Numbered from the stretch's first letter, positions 27,825 through 37,839 are shown. The stretch is DNA of 64,000 nt from Empedobacter sedimenti (GCF_030005555.1 NZ_JASCQG010000006.1:62001-126000); one strand, 5' to 3'. Translations and numbers: made by a program. Notes: generated by a model not told the origin, from the letters alone.

Positions 27825-28151
27825 TTATAACATTCCTAATTCAAATTTTGCTTCTTCGCTCATCATATCTCTATCCCAAGGAGGATCAAATGTGATTTCT
27901 ACATAACATTTCGTTACATATTCTATCTCTTCAACACGCTGTTCTACCTCTCGTGGTAAACTTTCAGCTACTGGACAGTTTGGAGATGTAAGGGTCATGG
28001 TAACTTTTACTTCACCATCTGCATTTACCTGTGCATCGTAAACTAATCCTAATTCGTATATATCAACTGGAATCTCTGGATCGTAAACTGTTTTGAATTT
28101 TTCAACCAATTTTTCTCCAATCGAATCTAATTGTTGTTCTGTTAATGCCAT
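27825..28151 (-). CDS. MIP18/DUF59 family Fe-S assembly protein (SufT-like)
   Basis: The 108-aa protein has the DUF59 core TVYDPEIPVDIYELGLVYD, then MTLTSPNCPVAESLPREVE with the conserved cysteine, and FDPPWDRDMMSEEAK. This family (SufT/PaaD/MIP18) helps mature Fe-S proteins in the cytosol. It stands apart from other suf genes here, which is unusual for a SUF component, so assignment rests on the domain. A start 3 codons upstream (28160) is possible; MALTEQQLD looks more natural. Confidence 0.88.
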   Translation of the reverse strand: MALTEQQLDSIGEKLVEKFKTVYDPEIPVDIYELGLVYDAQVNADGEVKVTMTLTSPNCPVAESLPREVEQRVEEIEYVTKCYVEITFDPPWDRDMMSEEAKFELGML

Positions 28152-28173
28152 TGTTATCAACTCTAATTATTTG

Positions 28174-28181
28174 CAAATGTA
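28174..28181 (-). promoter_or_regulatory. -7 element for the SufT-like gene
   Basis: Minus-strand TACATTTG fits TAnnTTTG, 22 bp upstream of the preferred start. No -33 TTG at suitable spacing. Confidence 0.45.
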
Positions 28182-28258
28182 CGAATAGTTTATTTTATGT
28201 GGAATTTTTCTAAATAACTATTTTTAATGACTTAAAATAAAATAGTTATAATAGAAGA

Positions 28259-28330
28259 AAATCGCTCCCTCGGAGAATCCGAAAAAGCGATTTACAAACA
28301 CGAAGAACTTTTTTATAAGAAAAGTTTTTC
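28259..28330 (-). terminator. two hairpins after the TonB receptor/lipoprotein operon
   Basis: The first hairpin on the minus strand (28302-28330) pairs a GAAGAACTTTT-type arm with AAAAGTTTTTC around a 7-nt loop. The second (28259-28293) has an 8-bp outer stem AAATCGCT/AGCGATTT and an inner 5-bp stem TCGGA/TCCGA. They lie 16 bp beyond the lipoprotein stop and probably end that operon. Confidence 0.65.
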
Positions 28331-28345
28331 TTTATATAATGATTA

Positions 28346-29515
28346 TTATAGACCTCTTGTCCATCCTTTAGCCCAAGTAGGTACTTCTATACCTGCACCT
28401 GCACCATTATTATTTGCTTTAGCATATGCTTTAGATACATCAACTGCTAAACCAGCAGAAGTTTTACCTGTAGCTTCTGTCGTTACATTTACGAATTGTA
28501 CATTTTTAAGGAATAAATCGTTAGGAATCCAAGCTAAAGTAGCATCATGCTCGATATCGATACCTTTTGCCCAGTTAGCTAATACAAAGTTTTCAAATTT
28601 ACCTTTTGTACCAACACGTAATTTCATTGCTTGGTTTTCACCTTCTCCTGTATAAGTTGCTCCTAAACCAATTAAAGTAGCATTTTTGATAGATGGATTA
28701 GCGATTGGAGTTAAAGTATGGTTGCTTGAGTTATTATCAGCTTCGATACCTCTATTTCCTTTGTTACGACCTTCTTTTCCGTACCAGTATTCGTTGATAC
28801 CAACCCAACCTTCTGTCCAGTCAAATTGATCATCTTCGTTTTCGTTAGATACGATATATTTTGTGTTTACAGTTCCTCCGAAGAATTCTACACCATCATC
28901 AGATCCTGCGTATAATTGTACGTACTCGATTTTTGTTCCGCTACCAACACCGAATAATGAAAGACCATTAAATTCTTTCTCAGAGTTATAAATAGCACCT
29001 GCAAATTCGATACGAGTATATGTAATTGACCCAGAGTTATCTGTAGCTACATCACCACCATAAGTTAATTCAGAAACCTCTGCAGTTGCTGTTTTAGCTT
29101 TGTTAATTGGTGCTTTACCACATAATACTACACCTCCCCAAGAACCTGGAGTTCCTTTTTCTGATGTAAATACAACTGGTTTTTCTGCTGTACCATTAGA
29201 GTAAATTTGACCTCCTTGTGCTACTGCGATAAAAGATGAAGTTCCTCCATTTGCAATGATTTTAGTTCCTGCAGGGATAGTTAAAACAGCACCATCATTT
29301 ACTTGGATTTTACCAGTTAAATAGTACGTTTTAGTTGCATCTAAAGTAATTTTATCACCACTTTTTAACTCTCCTTTGAAATCAGCTGGGTTAGCAACAA
29401 ATCCAGAAGGATTTGTGTTTCCATTACCTTTGTTATCGTCATCATTGTTACAGCTTACTAAAGCTAATGAAGAAATAGCTCCTACTAAGAATAATCTAGA
29501 AATTGATTTTTTCAT
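28346..29515 (-). CDS. surface lipoprotein of a TonB-receptor pair, beta-helix-like
   Basis: The 389-aa protein has a lipoprotein signal with lipobox ALVSC (Cys22) followed by an Asp/Asn-rich tether. The body looks like a right-handed beta-helix: repeated short strands such as GAVLTIPAGTKIIANGG, GTPGSWGGVVLCG, GTKIEYVQLYAGSDDGVEFF. It lies 33 bp downstream of the TonB-dependent receptor, so it is probably the surface partner that captures ligand. Ligand unknown. No type IX sorting domain is visible at the C-terminus. Confidence 0.75.
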   Translation of the reverse strand: MKKSISRLFLVGAISSLALVSCNNDDDNKGNGNTNPSGFVANPADFKGELKSGDKITLDATKTYYLTGKIQVNDGAVLTIPAGTKIIANGGTSSFIAVAQGGQIYSNGTAEKPVVFTSEKGTPGSWGGVVLCGKAPINKAKTATAEVSELTYGGDVATDNSGSITYTRIEFAGAIYNSEKEFNGLSLFGVGSGTKIEYVQLYAGSDDGVEFFGGTVNTKYIVSNENEDDQFDWTEGWVGINEYWYGKEGRNKGNRGIEADNNSSNHTLTPIANPSIKNATLIGLGATYTGEGENQAMKLRVGTKGKFENFVLANWAKGIDIEHDATLAWIPNDLFLKNVQFVNVTTEATGKTSAGLAVDVSKAYAKANNNGAGAGIEVPTWAKGWTRGL

Positions 29516-29548
29516 AATTTAAAATTGTTTTATTGTGTTTGTTTTTAA

Positions 29549-32296
29549 TTAAAATTGATAGTTAACAGATAAACCGAAGTTCATCCCTTTTTTATAGCTT
29601 AATGTTTTTACGTCACCGTTTAAGTTTTCTTGAACGCGATCAATCGTTGGATTTAAAAGGTTTTTAGCAGAGAAATTGATTCCGATATTTTTGTTCAATT
29701 TTGAACGTAAAATGAAGTCTAATGTGCTAAATCCTTTATCAACTTGATTACCTCTTGTTTCAGTTCCTAAAGCGTAAATACGATCAGAGAAATAGTTGTA
29801 AGCAACCGTTGTCATAATACTTGCACCATTACTCCATTTTTTAGAGTAAGATAAATCTGCATTTGTAATGAATTTTGAAGCTCCTGTAAACGAATCTTCT
29901 GCATTTGTAAAGTTCGTATTGATACGTTGTCCGTTGAACAATGTTTCGTTGTACACTTTCTCATCGTTTAACTCTTGATTAGAATACATGTAGGCTGCAT
30001 TAAGACCAAAAGTTAACTGCTCTGGATTAGTTGTTTTGTTATCGATAATTGCTTTTCTTACCTCTAACTCAGCTCCAACAGCGTATCCCCAATCACCACT
30101 ATTTACATAAGAAATATCATTTGATGATGAAGCAATTGTAGTTGTATTGATCGGATCTTGAATATATTTTCCGAAACCTCCTAACGATAAAACTTCTCCA
30201 TTTTTAGGAAACCATTCCCATTTAATATCTGCATTATAGTTTGTAGATGGATATAACATTGGATTTCCGCGGAAAGTTTCAGTTACATCTTCGTAAACAA
30301 ACATCGCTGTTTCTTTAAACTGTGGTAAAGTATATGTTTTTGACGTTGCGAAACGTAAGTTTTGATTTTCTGTTACTTTGTAACGTAACGCTAAACTTGG
30401 TAATAATTCGAATTGATCAAAAGAATTTTCTCCTTGAGATAAAGCTGTGTACCAATCAATACTTTGTTTAAGGTATTCTGCACGAACTCCTAAAACTGCA
30501 GTTAAGCGATCTGTAAAGTTATATTCAACTTCTGCAAAACCAACTTGTATATCTTTTTGTCCGTTATAAGTCTGAGAGCGGTAACCACCTCTACCATCCA
30601 TATCAAATGTTTCGATTGTAAATAATCGATCTAATCCAAAGTTTGATTGATTGAAAACAGCATCCAAATTGTTAGGATCTACTTGAACACCACTTCTCGT
30701 AAGTTTTAAGTTAAATTGATTTGCTTCAAAATCTCTTTCTTTATGACGACCTTGGTAACCAATAGAGATTCTTGCTTTGTAATCTTTTAAATCACCACCT
30801 AAAACGAAGTTATACTCTAAGTTTGCAGAAATTTCGTTCTCATTTAAGTTTTGGAAGTAACGGTTACTTAACGAAGCATCCTGAGAAGCTAATGTGTATT
30901 GACCAGTCGTTCTATCTAAACGCATCGTGTTTTGTAAACGATCTGGCATATCTTGTTTCACTGTGTTGTAAGAAACACCCCAATGAAATTCAGATGTATC
31001 ATTTAATTTGTGGTCACCTAACAATTGATTAACAAAAACTTGGTTTTTCTCGTATGTTCCACGACGAATAAACCCGTTGTTATCTTCTGCTAAATCACGA
31101 ATAAATCCTTTATATTCTTGTAAAGATTGAGTTGTATTGTTAATAAAAATACTGTTTGCTCTTAATCTATTGTTTGGATTGAAATCATAATACAAATTCA
31201 CCATACCTGTAGTATTTGTTGTATAGCTGTTTTTTGTATAATCATTAAATCCTTTTAAGTTATTTCCTTGTGCATCAACTGAACGAGCTAAACCATTTTC
31301 GATGCTTTGAGCCGAATTATCAAAAGAAGCTGTTGCAAAGAATCCAAATTTAGATCCATTATCAAATTTGAAACTTTTTCCTCCTTTTACATTAAATCCA
31401 CCAGCTACAGCTGATTTAGATTGTGGATTGAAACTATTTTTGAAGTTATATCCAGAAATTGCGTTTGCAGGAATGTTTGTTTTTTGGAAACCAAACCAGT
31501 TTGGACCAGCTTGTAAATTGTAGTTTTTACTTGTAATTGCGTTTGAATTTAAATTCAAATTAGTTCCAATTTCAAATAAACCTTTTCCTTCGTATAATTT
31601 TGAAGCAATGTCAATATTCGCACCTCCAAAATCTGCCATCATACGTACGTTAAATGTTTTACTTAACGAGATATAATCGATCACATCTGTAGGAAATAAA
31701 TCTAACTTAATGTTTTTATTACTCGGATTTTCTGATGGTATTGGTAAACCATTTAAAGAAGTATAGTTATAACGATCTCCTAAACCGCGAACAAATACAT
31801 CACCTGTACCTTCTTGTTTTGTAACTCCGGCCATTTTTGCAACAGCAGAAGCCGCATCACTTACACCTTTACGCTCTAATTCTACAGATCCAATATTCTC
31901 AACCATCTTAACAGATTTTTTCTGCATGCTCAATAAATTCGCTTCAGATGATTTGTTTTTTGTTGCAGTTACAACAGCTGTAGATAAATCAATATTACTA
32001 ATATCAGCTGGCTGTAAATAAAGATTATACGTATTAGAGTCAGTTAAACTTTGTGTGATTGTTTGATATCCATCAACCTTAATATCTAATTGGTAAGTAT
32101 CATCTGGAACTGAGATTTCGTAATGACCTTTTTCATCTGTTTTAGCAGTAATATTTAAACCTTCTACTGTAAATGTTTTACCAGCGATTGGTTGGTTTGA
32201 TTTTTGATCAAATAATGTTCCTTCTAATTTAATATCAGTTTGCGCAAATAATGCTGCTGATCCTAATAATAAAAGTAAAGTTAAATTGCGTTTCAT
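29549..32296 (-). CDS. TonB-dependent outer membrane receptor with CarboxypepD_reg N-terminus
   Basis: From the ATG at 32296 the protein has 915 aa: signal peptide MKRNLTLLLLLGSAALFAQ, a CarboxypepD_reg-like domain (about 22-100), a plug domain with GVTKQEGTGDVFVRGLGDRY, and a 22-strand-type barrel ending in an aromatic residue (GLSVNYQF). It imports a ligand across the outer membrane using TonB energy. The longer frame from 32341 would hide the signal peptide and is rejected. It is divergent from a PhoB/PhoR-like two-component system, which may control it. Confidence 0.93.
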   Translation of the reverse strand: MKRNLTLLLLLGSAALFAQTDIKLEGTLFDQKSNQPIAGKTFTVEGLNITAKTDEKGHYEISVPDDTYQLDIKVDGYQTITQSLTDSNTYNLYLQPADISNIDLSTAVVTATKNKSSEANLLSMQKKSVKMVENIGSVELERKGVSDAASAVAKMAGVTKQEGTGDVFVRGLGDRYNYTSLNGLPIPSENPSNKNIKLDLFPTDVIDYISLSKTFNVRMMADFGGANIDIASKLYEGKGLFEIGTNLNLNSNAITSKNYNLQAGPNWFGFQKTNIPANAISGYNFKNSFNPQSKSAVAGGFNVKGGKSFKFDNGSKFGFFATASFDNSAQSIENGLARSVDAQGNNLKGFNDYTKNSYTTNTTGMVNLYYDFNPNNRLRANSIFINNTTQSLQEYKGFIRDLAEDNNGFIRRGTYEKNQVFVNQLLGDHKLNDTSEFHWGVSYNTVKQDMPDRLQNTMRLDRTTGQYTLASQDASLSNRYFQNLNENEISANLEYNFVLGGDLKDYKARISIGYQGRHKERDFEANQFNLKLTRSGVQVDPNNLDAVFNQSNFGLDRLFTIETFDMDGRGGYRSQTYNGQKDIQVGFAEVEYNFTDRLTAVLGVRAEYLKQSIDWYTALSQGENSFDQFELLPSLALRYKVTENQNLRFATSKTYTLPQFKETAMFVYEDVTETFRGNPMLYPSTNYNADIKWEWFPKNGEVLSLGGFGKYIQDPINTTTIASSSNDISYVNSGDWGYAVGAELEVRKAIIDNKTTNPEQLTFGLNAAYMYSNQELNDEKVYNETLFNGQRINTNFTNAEDSFTGASKFITNADLSYSKKWSNGASIMTTVAYNYFSDRIYALGTETRGNQVDKGFSTLDFILRSKLNKNIGINFSAKNLLNPTIDRVQENLNGDVKTLSYKKGMNFGLSVNYQF

Positions 32297-32504
32297 TGCT
32301 ATAAAATAATTCGTGTTTGTTTGCTTGCAAAGTTGTGGCAATCGGATGAGAATGATTTTTATAAATTGTAAAGGTTTTGTTAGAGAATTGTTATCAAATT
32401 GTCGTAATTTTAAATGAATGTTAAGAAATGATTTCAGCTGTATTCTCGTAAGATTTAAGCTTAATTTTACATCAGCTAAATTTTTTTAGTTATTACAAAC
32501 AATT

Positions 32505-33185
32505 ATGAAGAACATTAAGATTTTATTAGTAGACGATGAACCAGATATCTTAGAGTTTATTGGATACAACTTAAAAAAAGAAGGTTTTGAGATCGAAACA
32601 GCTCAAAACGGTATCGAAGGACTAAAACAAGCCAAAATTTTTCGCCCAGACTTAATTCTATTAGATGTCATGATGCCACAAATGGACGGGATGGAGATGT
32701 GTGCTGAGCTGAGAAAATTAGATTCTTTTAAAGATACTTTAGTTGTTTTTCTTTCTGCACGTGCCGAAGATTTTTCTCAATTAGCAGGTTACGATGCTGG
32801 TGCAAATGATTATATTTTAAAACCAATCAAACCAAAAGTTTTAATTTGTAAACTAAATGCCTTACTTAAATTAAAACAACCAAACGAAACACCAAAAGAC
32901 GAGTTTATTAAACTGAATAATTTCGAAATTAATCGCGAAACATATAAAGTAAACTATCAAGGTGAAGATTTCTTATTACCACGTAAAGAATTTGAATTAA
33001 TCGCTCTTTTAGCTTCTAATCCAGAACGTGTTTTCAAACGTGAAGAAATTTTAGAGAAAGTTTGGGGAAATGAAGTTGTTGTTGGCGGACGTACAATTGA
33101 CGTACATATGCGTAAACTTCGAGAAAAATTTGGAAACGATCGCTTTTCTACTATCAAAGGTATTGGTTACAAAATAAATGATTAA
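32505..33185 (+). CDS. OmpR/PhoB-family response regulator
   Basis: The 226-aa protein has a receiver domain with the acidic pair Asp10-Asp11, phospho-acceptor Asp54 (LILLDVMMPQMDG), FLSARAEDFSQLAGYDAGAN and Lys in ILKPIKPKVL, then a winged-helix DNA-binding domain (PRKEFELIALLASNPERVF, RTIDVHMRKLREKFG, IKGIGYKI). It is followed after 9 bp by its likely cognate kinase. The PhoB/PhoR resemblance and position opposite a TonB receptor suggest nutrient-responsive control of that receptor; this is inference. Confidence 0.93.
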   Translation: MKNIKILLVDDEPDILEFIGYNLKKEGFEIETAQNGIEGLKQAKIFRPDLILLDVMMPQMDGMEMCAELRKLDSFKDTLVVFLSARAEDFSQLAGYDAGANDYILKPIKPKVLICKLNALLKLKQPNETPKDEFIKLNNFEINRETYKVNYQGEDFLLPRKEFELIALLASNPERVFKREEILEKVWGNEVVVGGRTIDVHMRKLREKFGNDRFSTIKGIGYKIND

Positions 33186-33194
33186 AAGCTGCTA

Positions 33195-34223
33195 ATGGCT
33201 TCAACGTTCAAAGTCCAAAATATATTCCTTTATGCTCTTTTAAGCACACTTTTTTTAGCTTTAGGTTTTGTTTTGTTCTCTTTTTTATGGTTTGGAAATA
33301 TTAATTTTATTCTCCAAGAAAAAATATTTTTTTGCGGATTATTCCTTTTTCTTTTAATTGGTTTAACTGCAATGTATTGGTTTTTTTTAAAAAATCAACG
33401 ACGTCGAGATTTTACTGAAATCTCAAAAAACATTCCTCAATTTCAATCGAATAATATGGATTTTGAGGAATTATCCCAAAAAATTTCCACAATTACAGAA
33501 GATCAATCCAAAGAAATTGATGTTTTAAACGAAAGAGAAAATTACCGAAGAGATTTTTTGGGTAATATTTCGCACGAATTAAAAACACCTCTTTTTTCTG
33601 TACAAGGTTATTTATTAACATTGATAGAAGGTGGAGTGGAAGATGAGTCTATTCGTGATAAGTATTTAAACCGAATCAATAAATCGGTTGATCGTTTGAT
33701 TTATCTGGTAAAAGATTTGGACATGATTGCAGAGCTAGAGCGTGGTCGTATAAACATAGAGTTTACAACGTTTAATTTGACTGCTTTGGTGCAAGATGTT
33801 ATCGATTTACTTGAAATTAAAGCAGAAAAAAATAACATCAGACTTTCTCTTAATTATCCTATTCATCAACCTATAAAAGTGGTTGGTGATATTCAGAAAA
33901 TACAACAAGTGCTGATTAATTTAATCGTTAATGCGATTAATTACTCTAATCCAAATACTGAAGTTGTGATTGATTTTGATGATTTTGATGATAAAATACA
34001 AGTCTCAATCAAAGATCAAGGTGTTGGAATAAAACAAGAAGATCTTGACCGTGTTTTTGAACGTTTTTATCGTGTTGATAAATCTAGAAATCGTAACAAT
34101 GGTGGTTCTGGACTTGGTTTAGCAATCGTAAAACACATCTTAGAGGCACATAAACAAAAAATATATGTAAGTAGTAAAGTAGGAAAAGGATCTACCTTTT
34201 CTTTCTATTTACAGAAAGTTTAA
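33195..34223 (+). CDS. PhoR-like sensor histidine kinase
   Basis: The 342-aa kinase has two membrane helices (about 9-34 and 42-64) with almost no periplasmic loop, so it may sense within the membrane or through a partner. The H-box is GNISHELKTPLFSVQGYLL with His127; N-box NLIVNAINYSNP, G1 DQGVGIKQEDLDRVFERFYR and G2 GGSGLGLAIVKHIL are intact. It probably phosphorylates the adjacent OmpR-type regulator. It overlaps the convergent hypothetical gene by 4 bp. Confidence 0.93.
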   Translation: MASTFKVQNIFLYALLSTLFLALGFVLFSFLWFGNINFILQEKIFFCGLFLFLLIGLTAMYWFFLKNQRRRDFTEISKNIPQFQSNNMDFEELSQKISTITEDQSKEIDVLNERENYRRDFLGNISHELKTPLFSVQGYLLTLIEGGVEDESIRDKYLNRINKSVDRLIYLVKDLDMIAELERGRINIEFTTFNLTALVQDVIDLLEIKAEKNNIRLSLNYPIHQPIKVVGDIQKIQQVLINLIVNAINYSNPNTEVVIDFDDFDDKIQVSIKDQGVGIKQEDLDRVFERFYRVDKSRNRNNGGSGLGLAIVKHILEAHKQKIYVSSKVGKGSTFSFYLQKV

Positions 34224-34627
34224 TAAACTTTTTTCTTCGTAAACTTTAGGGTTACATTGTGTTTAAAGACTTTCAAAGTATCATTTTTAGCCTCTTTCCA
34301 AATATAATAAGGAGGCTTCACATTCAAAATACAACCTTTATCTGTTAAAGAGTCTGCCATCAAATCGGCATACAAAATTGTATCATTTTTGATGAATTTA
34401 TCATTTTTATAATCAATCAAAAAATATTCTTTCTTTAAATATAACGGATCTTTTATACGCAAAGTAGAATCTTTTTCATCCAAATTCCATTTGATTAAAG
34501 TTGGGCTAAAACTATCTTCATATCCAACAAAAACACGTGTAGTGTTGACCAAATGGCGAACAGAAAGGAGTAACGCAACAAAAAAGACGACTACACCAAG
34601 GTAGTAAATGATTAATTCTTTTTTCAT
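34220..34627 (-). CDS. hypothetical single-pass protein
   Basis: I do not recognise this 135-aa protein. It has one N-terminal helix (IIYYLGVVVFFVALLLSV) and a beta-rich extracytoplasmic part ending in a basic tail (TLKFTKKKVY). Its 3' end overlaps the histidine kinase stop by 4 bp. It is divergent from leuS with 109 bp between starts. Confidence 0.6.
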   Translation of the reverse strand: MKKELIIYYLGVVVFFVALLLSVRHLVNTTRVFVGYEDSFSPTLIKWNLDEKDSTLRIKDPLYLKKEYFLIDYKNDKFIKNDTILYADLMADSLTDKGCILNVKPPYYIWKEAKNDTLKVFKHNVTLKFTKKKVY

Positions 34628-34697
34628 GGATTAGTTTAGGGGTTGTGTATTAATGTACAAATATCGCTAATCTAACCTAAAAGATACATAAAAAATG

Positions 34698-34705
34698 TAA
34701 ATTTG
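34698..34705 (+). promoter_or_regulatory. -7 element for leuS
   Basis: TAAATTTG fits TAnnTTTG, 31 bp upstream of the leuS ATG at 34737. No convincing -33 TTG. Confidence 0.45.
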
Positions 34706-34736
34706 CATTAATTTAATTTTAATATAACCCTCAGTA

Positions 34737-37700
34737 ATGCAATACAATCCGAATGAAATCGAACCAAAATGGCAAAAATTTTGGATCGAAGACAAGACGT
34801 TCAAGGCTGATAATCAATCAGAAAAACCGAAATTTTACGTATTAGATATGTTTCCTTATCCATCTGGTGCTGGCTTACACGTAGGTCATCCACTTGGGTA
34901 TATCGCGTCAGATATTTATTCTCGTTACAAACGTTTAAAAGGATTTAATGTTTTACATCCAATGGGTTACGATTCGTTTGGATTACCTGCAGAGCAGTAT
35001 GCAATACAGACTGGCCAGCATCCTGCGATTACAACAACTACGAATATTGAAGGTGGTGTTGATAAGCAAGGAAATGAAATTGCAGGTTACGAAAACCAAA
35101 TGAAAAAAATTGGTTTGGGATACGATTGGGATCGCGAAATCAGAACTTCTGAGCCTGAATATTATAAATGGACTCAATGGATTTTTAATCAATTATTTGA
35201 TTCATATTATGATAATTCAACTGATAAAGCTGAATCAATTTCTAAATTAGTTGAAACTTTCAAAACTGAAGGTAATGCTAACGTAGACGTTGTTGCTGAC
35301 GATGATATCGAAATCTTTACAGCTGAACAATGGAATGCTTATTCAGAAAAAGAACAACAAGCTATTTTATTAAAATATCGTTTAACATTCTTAGCAGAAG
35401 CAGAAGTAAACTGGTGTCCAGATTTAGGAACTGTTTTAGCGAATGATGAGGTGATTAATGGATTATCAGAGCGTGGAGGTTTCCCTGTTGTGCGCAAAAA
35501 AATGACACAATGGATGATGCGTATCACGGCTTATGCAGATCGTTTGTTAACTGGTTTGGATAAATTAGATTGGCCAGATCCAATCAAAGAATCGCAAAAA
35601 AACTGGATTGGTAAATCGCAAGGAGCTTCAATCTTTTTTGATGTTGATGGATATGCAGATAAAATTGAGGTTTTTACAACTCGTCCTGATACTGTTTTCG
35701 GCGTTTCTTATGTTACTTTAGCACCAGAACATCCTTTGGTTTCTCAAATTACAACAGCTGAGCACAAAGCGAAAGTTGATGCTTATGTCGATTATACTTC
35801 AAAACGTTCAGAAAGAGATCGTTTGGCTGATGCAAAAAATATTACAGGTGAATTTACAGGCGCTTATGCTATTCATCCTTTCACAGGAAAACAAGTTCCG
35901 ATTTGGATTGGTGATTATGTCTTAGCTTCTTACGGAACGGGTGCTGTAATGGCTGTTCCTGCTGGTGATGAGCGTGATTTTGCTTTTGCGAATCATTTCA
36001 ACTTACCAATTATTAATATTTTCAAAGGACAAGATATTTCTGAAACTGCTTTTACAGAAAAAGGCGGTTTCGAATTACAAGATTCTGATTTCTTAAATGG
36101 ATTAGATTATAAACAAGCAGTTGCAAAAGCAATTGAAGCGTTAGAAGAAAAAGGTTTTGGACAAGGAAAAACAAACTTCCGTTTACGCGAAGCTGTTTTC
36201 TCTCGTCAACGTTATTGGGGAGAACCAGTTCCGGTTTATTTCAAAGATGAAATGCCATATACAATTCCAACTGCTGCATTACCAATTATTTTACCAGAAG
36301 TTGACGAATATTTACCAACGAAAGATGGTGAACCACCATTGGGACGTGCGACAAAATGGGCTTTTGATACAACAACAAACGAAGTTGTAGACAATAGTTT
36401 AATCAACAATGAAACGATTTTCCCTATCGAATTGAATACTATGCCAGGTTGGGCAGGTTCTTCTTGGTATTGGTTACGTTATATGGATGCGAAAAATGAC
36501 AACGAATTTGTGTCTAAGGAAGCAGTTGATTATTGGCAAAATGTCGATTTGTACATGGGTGGATCTGAGCATGCAACTGGTCACTTGTTGTATTCTCGTT
36601 TTTGGCAAAAATTCTTGTTCGATAAAGGTTTAGTTCCGACTGATGAGTATGCAAAAAAACTGATTAACCAAGGAATGATTTTGGGAATGAGTGCGTTTGC
36701 TTATCGTATAAACTTAAAATTTGATCCAAATGGAGCAAATCTTCTTAACGATGGACCATTTCCAACTTTTTTCATTTCAAAAAACATAATAGATAAATAT
36801 ATAGATTCGAATAGAGATAATCCTTTACGTAGAGATTTTAGTATTTTGGGTGAAAAAATTTCAACTATTATAAATTCCAGAATAAATAATAAATATGGAA
36901 TAATGAATGATTCTATCACTTTTTCTGGAATACATGTCGATGTTAATATGTTGAAAGATGGAGGAGACGAATTAGATACAGAGAAATTCAAAGCATGGAG
37001 AGAAGATTTCGCAAATGCAGAATTTATCTTAGAAGATGGTAAATACATCACAGGACGCGAAGTTGAAAAGATGTCAAAATCTTACTACAATGTCTTGAAT
37101 CCAGATGATATTTGTGAACAATACGGAGCAGATTCATTGCGTCTATATGAAATGTTCTTAGGTCCAGTTGAACAATCAAAACCATGGAATACGCAAGGAA
37201 TTTCTGGAGTTTATTCATTCTTAAAGAAATTCTGGAAATTGTATCATTCAGGAGCAGAAGAAACATTCTTCATTTCTGATGAAGAGCCAACTAAAGAAGA
37301 AATGAAAGTGTTGCATCAAACTATCAAAAAGGTGGATGAAGATGTAAATAATTTCTCTTTCAATACGTCTGTTTCTACTTTTATGATTGCTGCAAACGAA
37401 TTAGGAAAATTAAAAACAACTAAACGAGCAATTTTAGAGCCTTTGGCAATTATTATTTCGCCTTATGCGCCACATATTGCAGAAGAATTATGGGCGAAAT
37501 TAGGACATGAAACTTCTATTGCAAATGCAGATTTCCCTGCTTTCGAAGAAAAATGGTTGGTTGCAGATGCAAAAGAATATCCAGTTTCTTTCAATGGTAA
37601 AATGAAATTCTTGTTAGAATTACCTTTATCGTTATCGAAAGATGAAATTCAGGATATTGTAATGAAAGATGAACGAACAATCAAACAATTAGGTGATCGT

Positions 37701-37754
37701 ACTCCAAAGAACGTCATTATTGTTCCAGGAAAGATTATTAATATCGTAGGATAG
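34737..37754 (+). CDS. leuS: leucine--tRNA ligase
   Basis: The 1005-aa enzyme is long for LeuRS (E. coli 860). HIGH is in YPSGAGLHVGHPLGY, the editing domain carries TTRPDTVFGVSYVTLAPEH and GTGAVMAVPAGDERD, and KMSKS lies near residue 779. Two insertions explain the length. One at about 160-210 (TDKAESISKLVETFKTEG...) is usual in Bacteroidota LeuRS. A second at about 655-745, between GMILGMSAFAYR and DVNM, is longer and more A-rich than I expect. The frame is intact and the enzyme should be active. A strong terminator follows. Confidence 0.97.
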   Translation: MQYNPNEIEPKWQKFWIEDKTFKADNQSEKPKFYVLDMFPYPSGAGLHVGHPLGYIASDIYSRYKRLKGFNVLHPMGYDSFGLPAEQYAIQTGQHPAITTTTNIEGGVDKQGNEIAGYENQMKKIGLGYDWDREIRTSEPEYYKWTQWIFNQLFDSYYDNSTDKAESISKLVETFKTEGNANVDVVADDDIEIFTAEQWNAYSEKEQQAILLKYRLTFLAEAEVNWCPDLGTVLANDEVINGLSERGGFPVVRKKMTQWMMRITAYADRLLTGLDKLDWPDPIKESQKNWIGKSQGASIFFDVDGYADKIEVFTTRPDTVFGVSYVTLAPEHPLVSQITTAEHKAKVDAYVDYTSKRSERDRLADAKNITGEFTGAYAIHPFTGKQVPIWIGDYVLASYGTGAVMAVPAGDERDFAFANHFNLPIINIFKGQDISETAFTEKGGFELQDSDFLNGLDYKQAVAKAIEALEEKGFGQGKTNFRLREAVFSRQRYWGEPVPVYFKDEMPYTIPTAALPIILPEVDEYLPTKDGEPPLGRATKWAFDTTTNEVVDNSLINNETIFPIELNTMPGWAGSSWYWLRYMDAKNDNEFVSKEAVDYWQNVDLYMGGSEHATGHLLYSRFWQKFLFDKGLVPTDEYAKKLINQGMILGMSAFAYRINLKFDPNGANLLNDGPFPTFFISKNIIDKYIDSNRDNPLRRDFSILGEKISTIINSRINNKYGIMNDSITFSGIHVDVNMLKDGGDELDTEKFKAWREDFANAEFILEDGKYITGREVEKMSKSYYNVLNPDDICEQYGADSLRLYEMFLGPVEQSKPWNTQGISGVYSFLKKFWKLYHSGAEETFFISDEEPTKEEMKVLHQTIKKVDEDVNNFSFNTSVSTFMIAANELGKLKTTKRAILEPLAIIISPYAPHIAEELWAKLGHETSIANADFPAFEEKWLVADAKEYPVSFNGKMKFLLELPLSLSKDEIQDIVMKDERTIKQLGDRTPKNVIIVPGKIINIVG

Positions 37755-37776
37755 TTCTTATTAAGATATATACTAG

Positions 37777-37808
37777 AATCCGTTTAGCAAGACTAAACGG
37801 ATTTTTTT
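37777..37808 (+). terminator. intrinsic terminator after leuS
   Basis: An 11-bp perfect stem (AATCCGTTTAG with CTAAACGGATT), 5-nt loop, then a run of T residues. Confidence 0.88.
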
Positions 37809-37839
37809 ATTTCCTTATTTTGAGAAATTGATGCATATA

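Noticed and set aside
34983-37266. Minus-strand open frames within leuS
   Set aside because: They are antisense shadows of a fully conserved leuS frame and have no recognisable product or start context.
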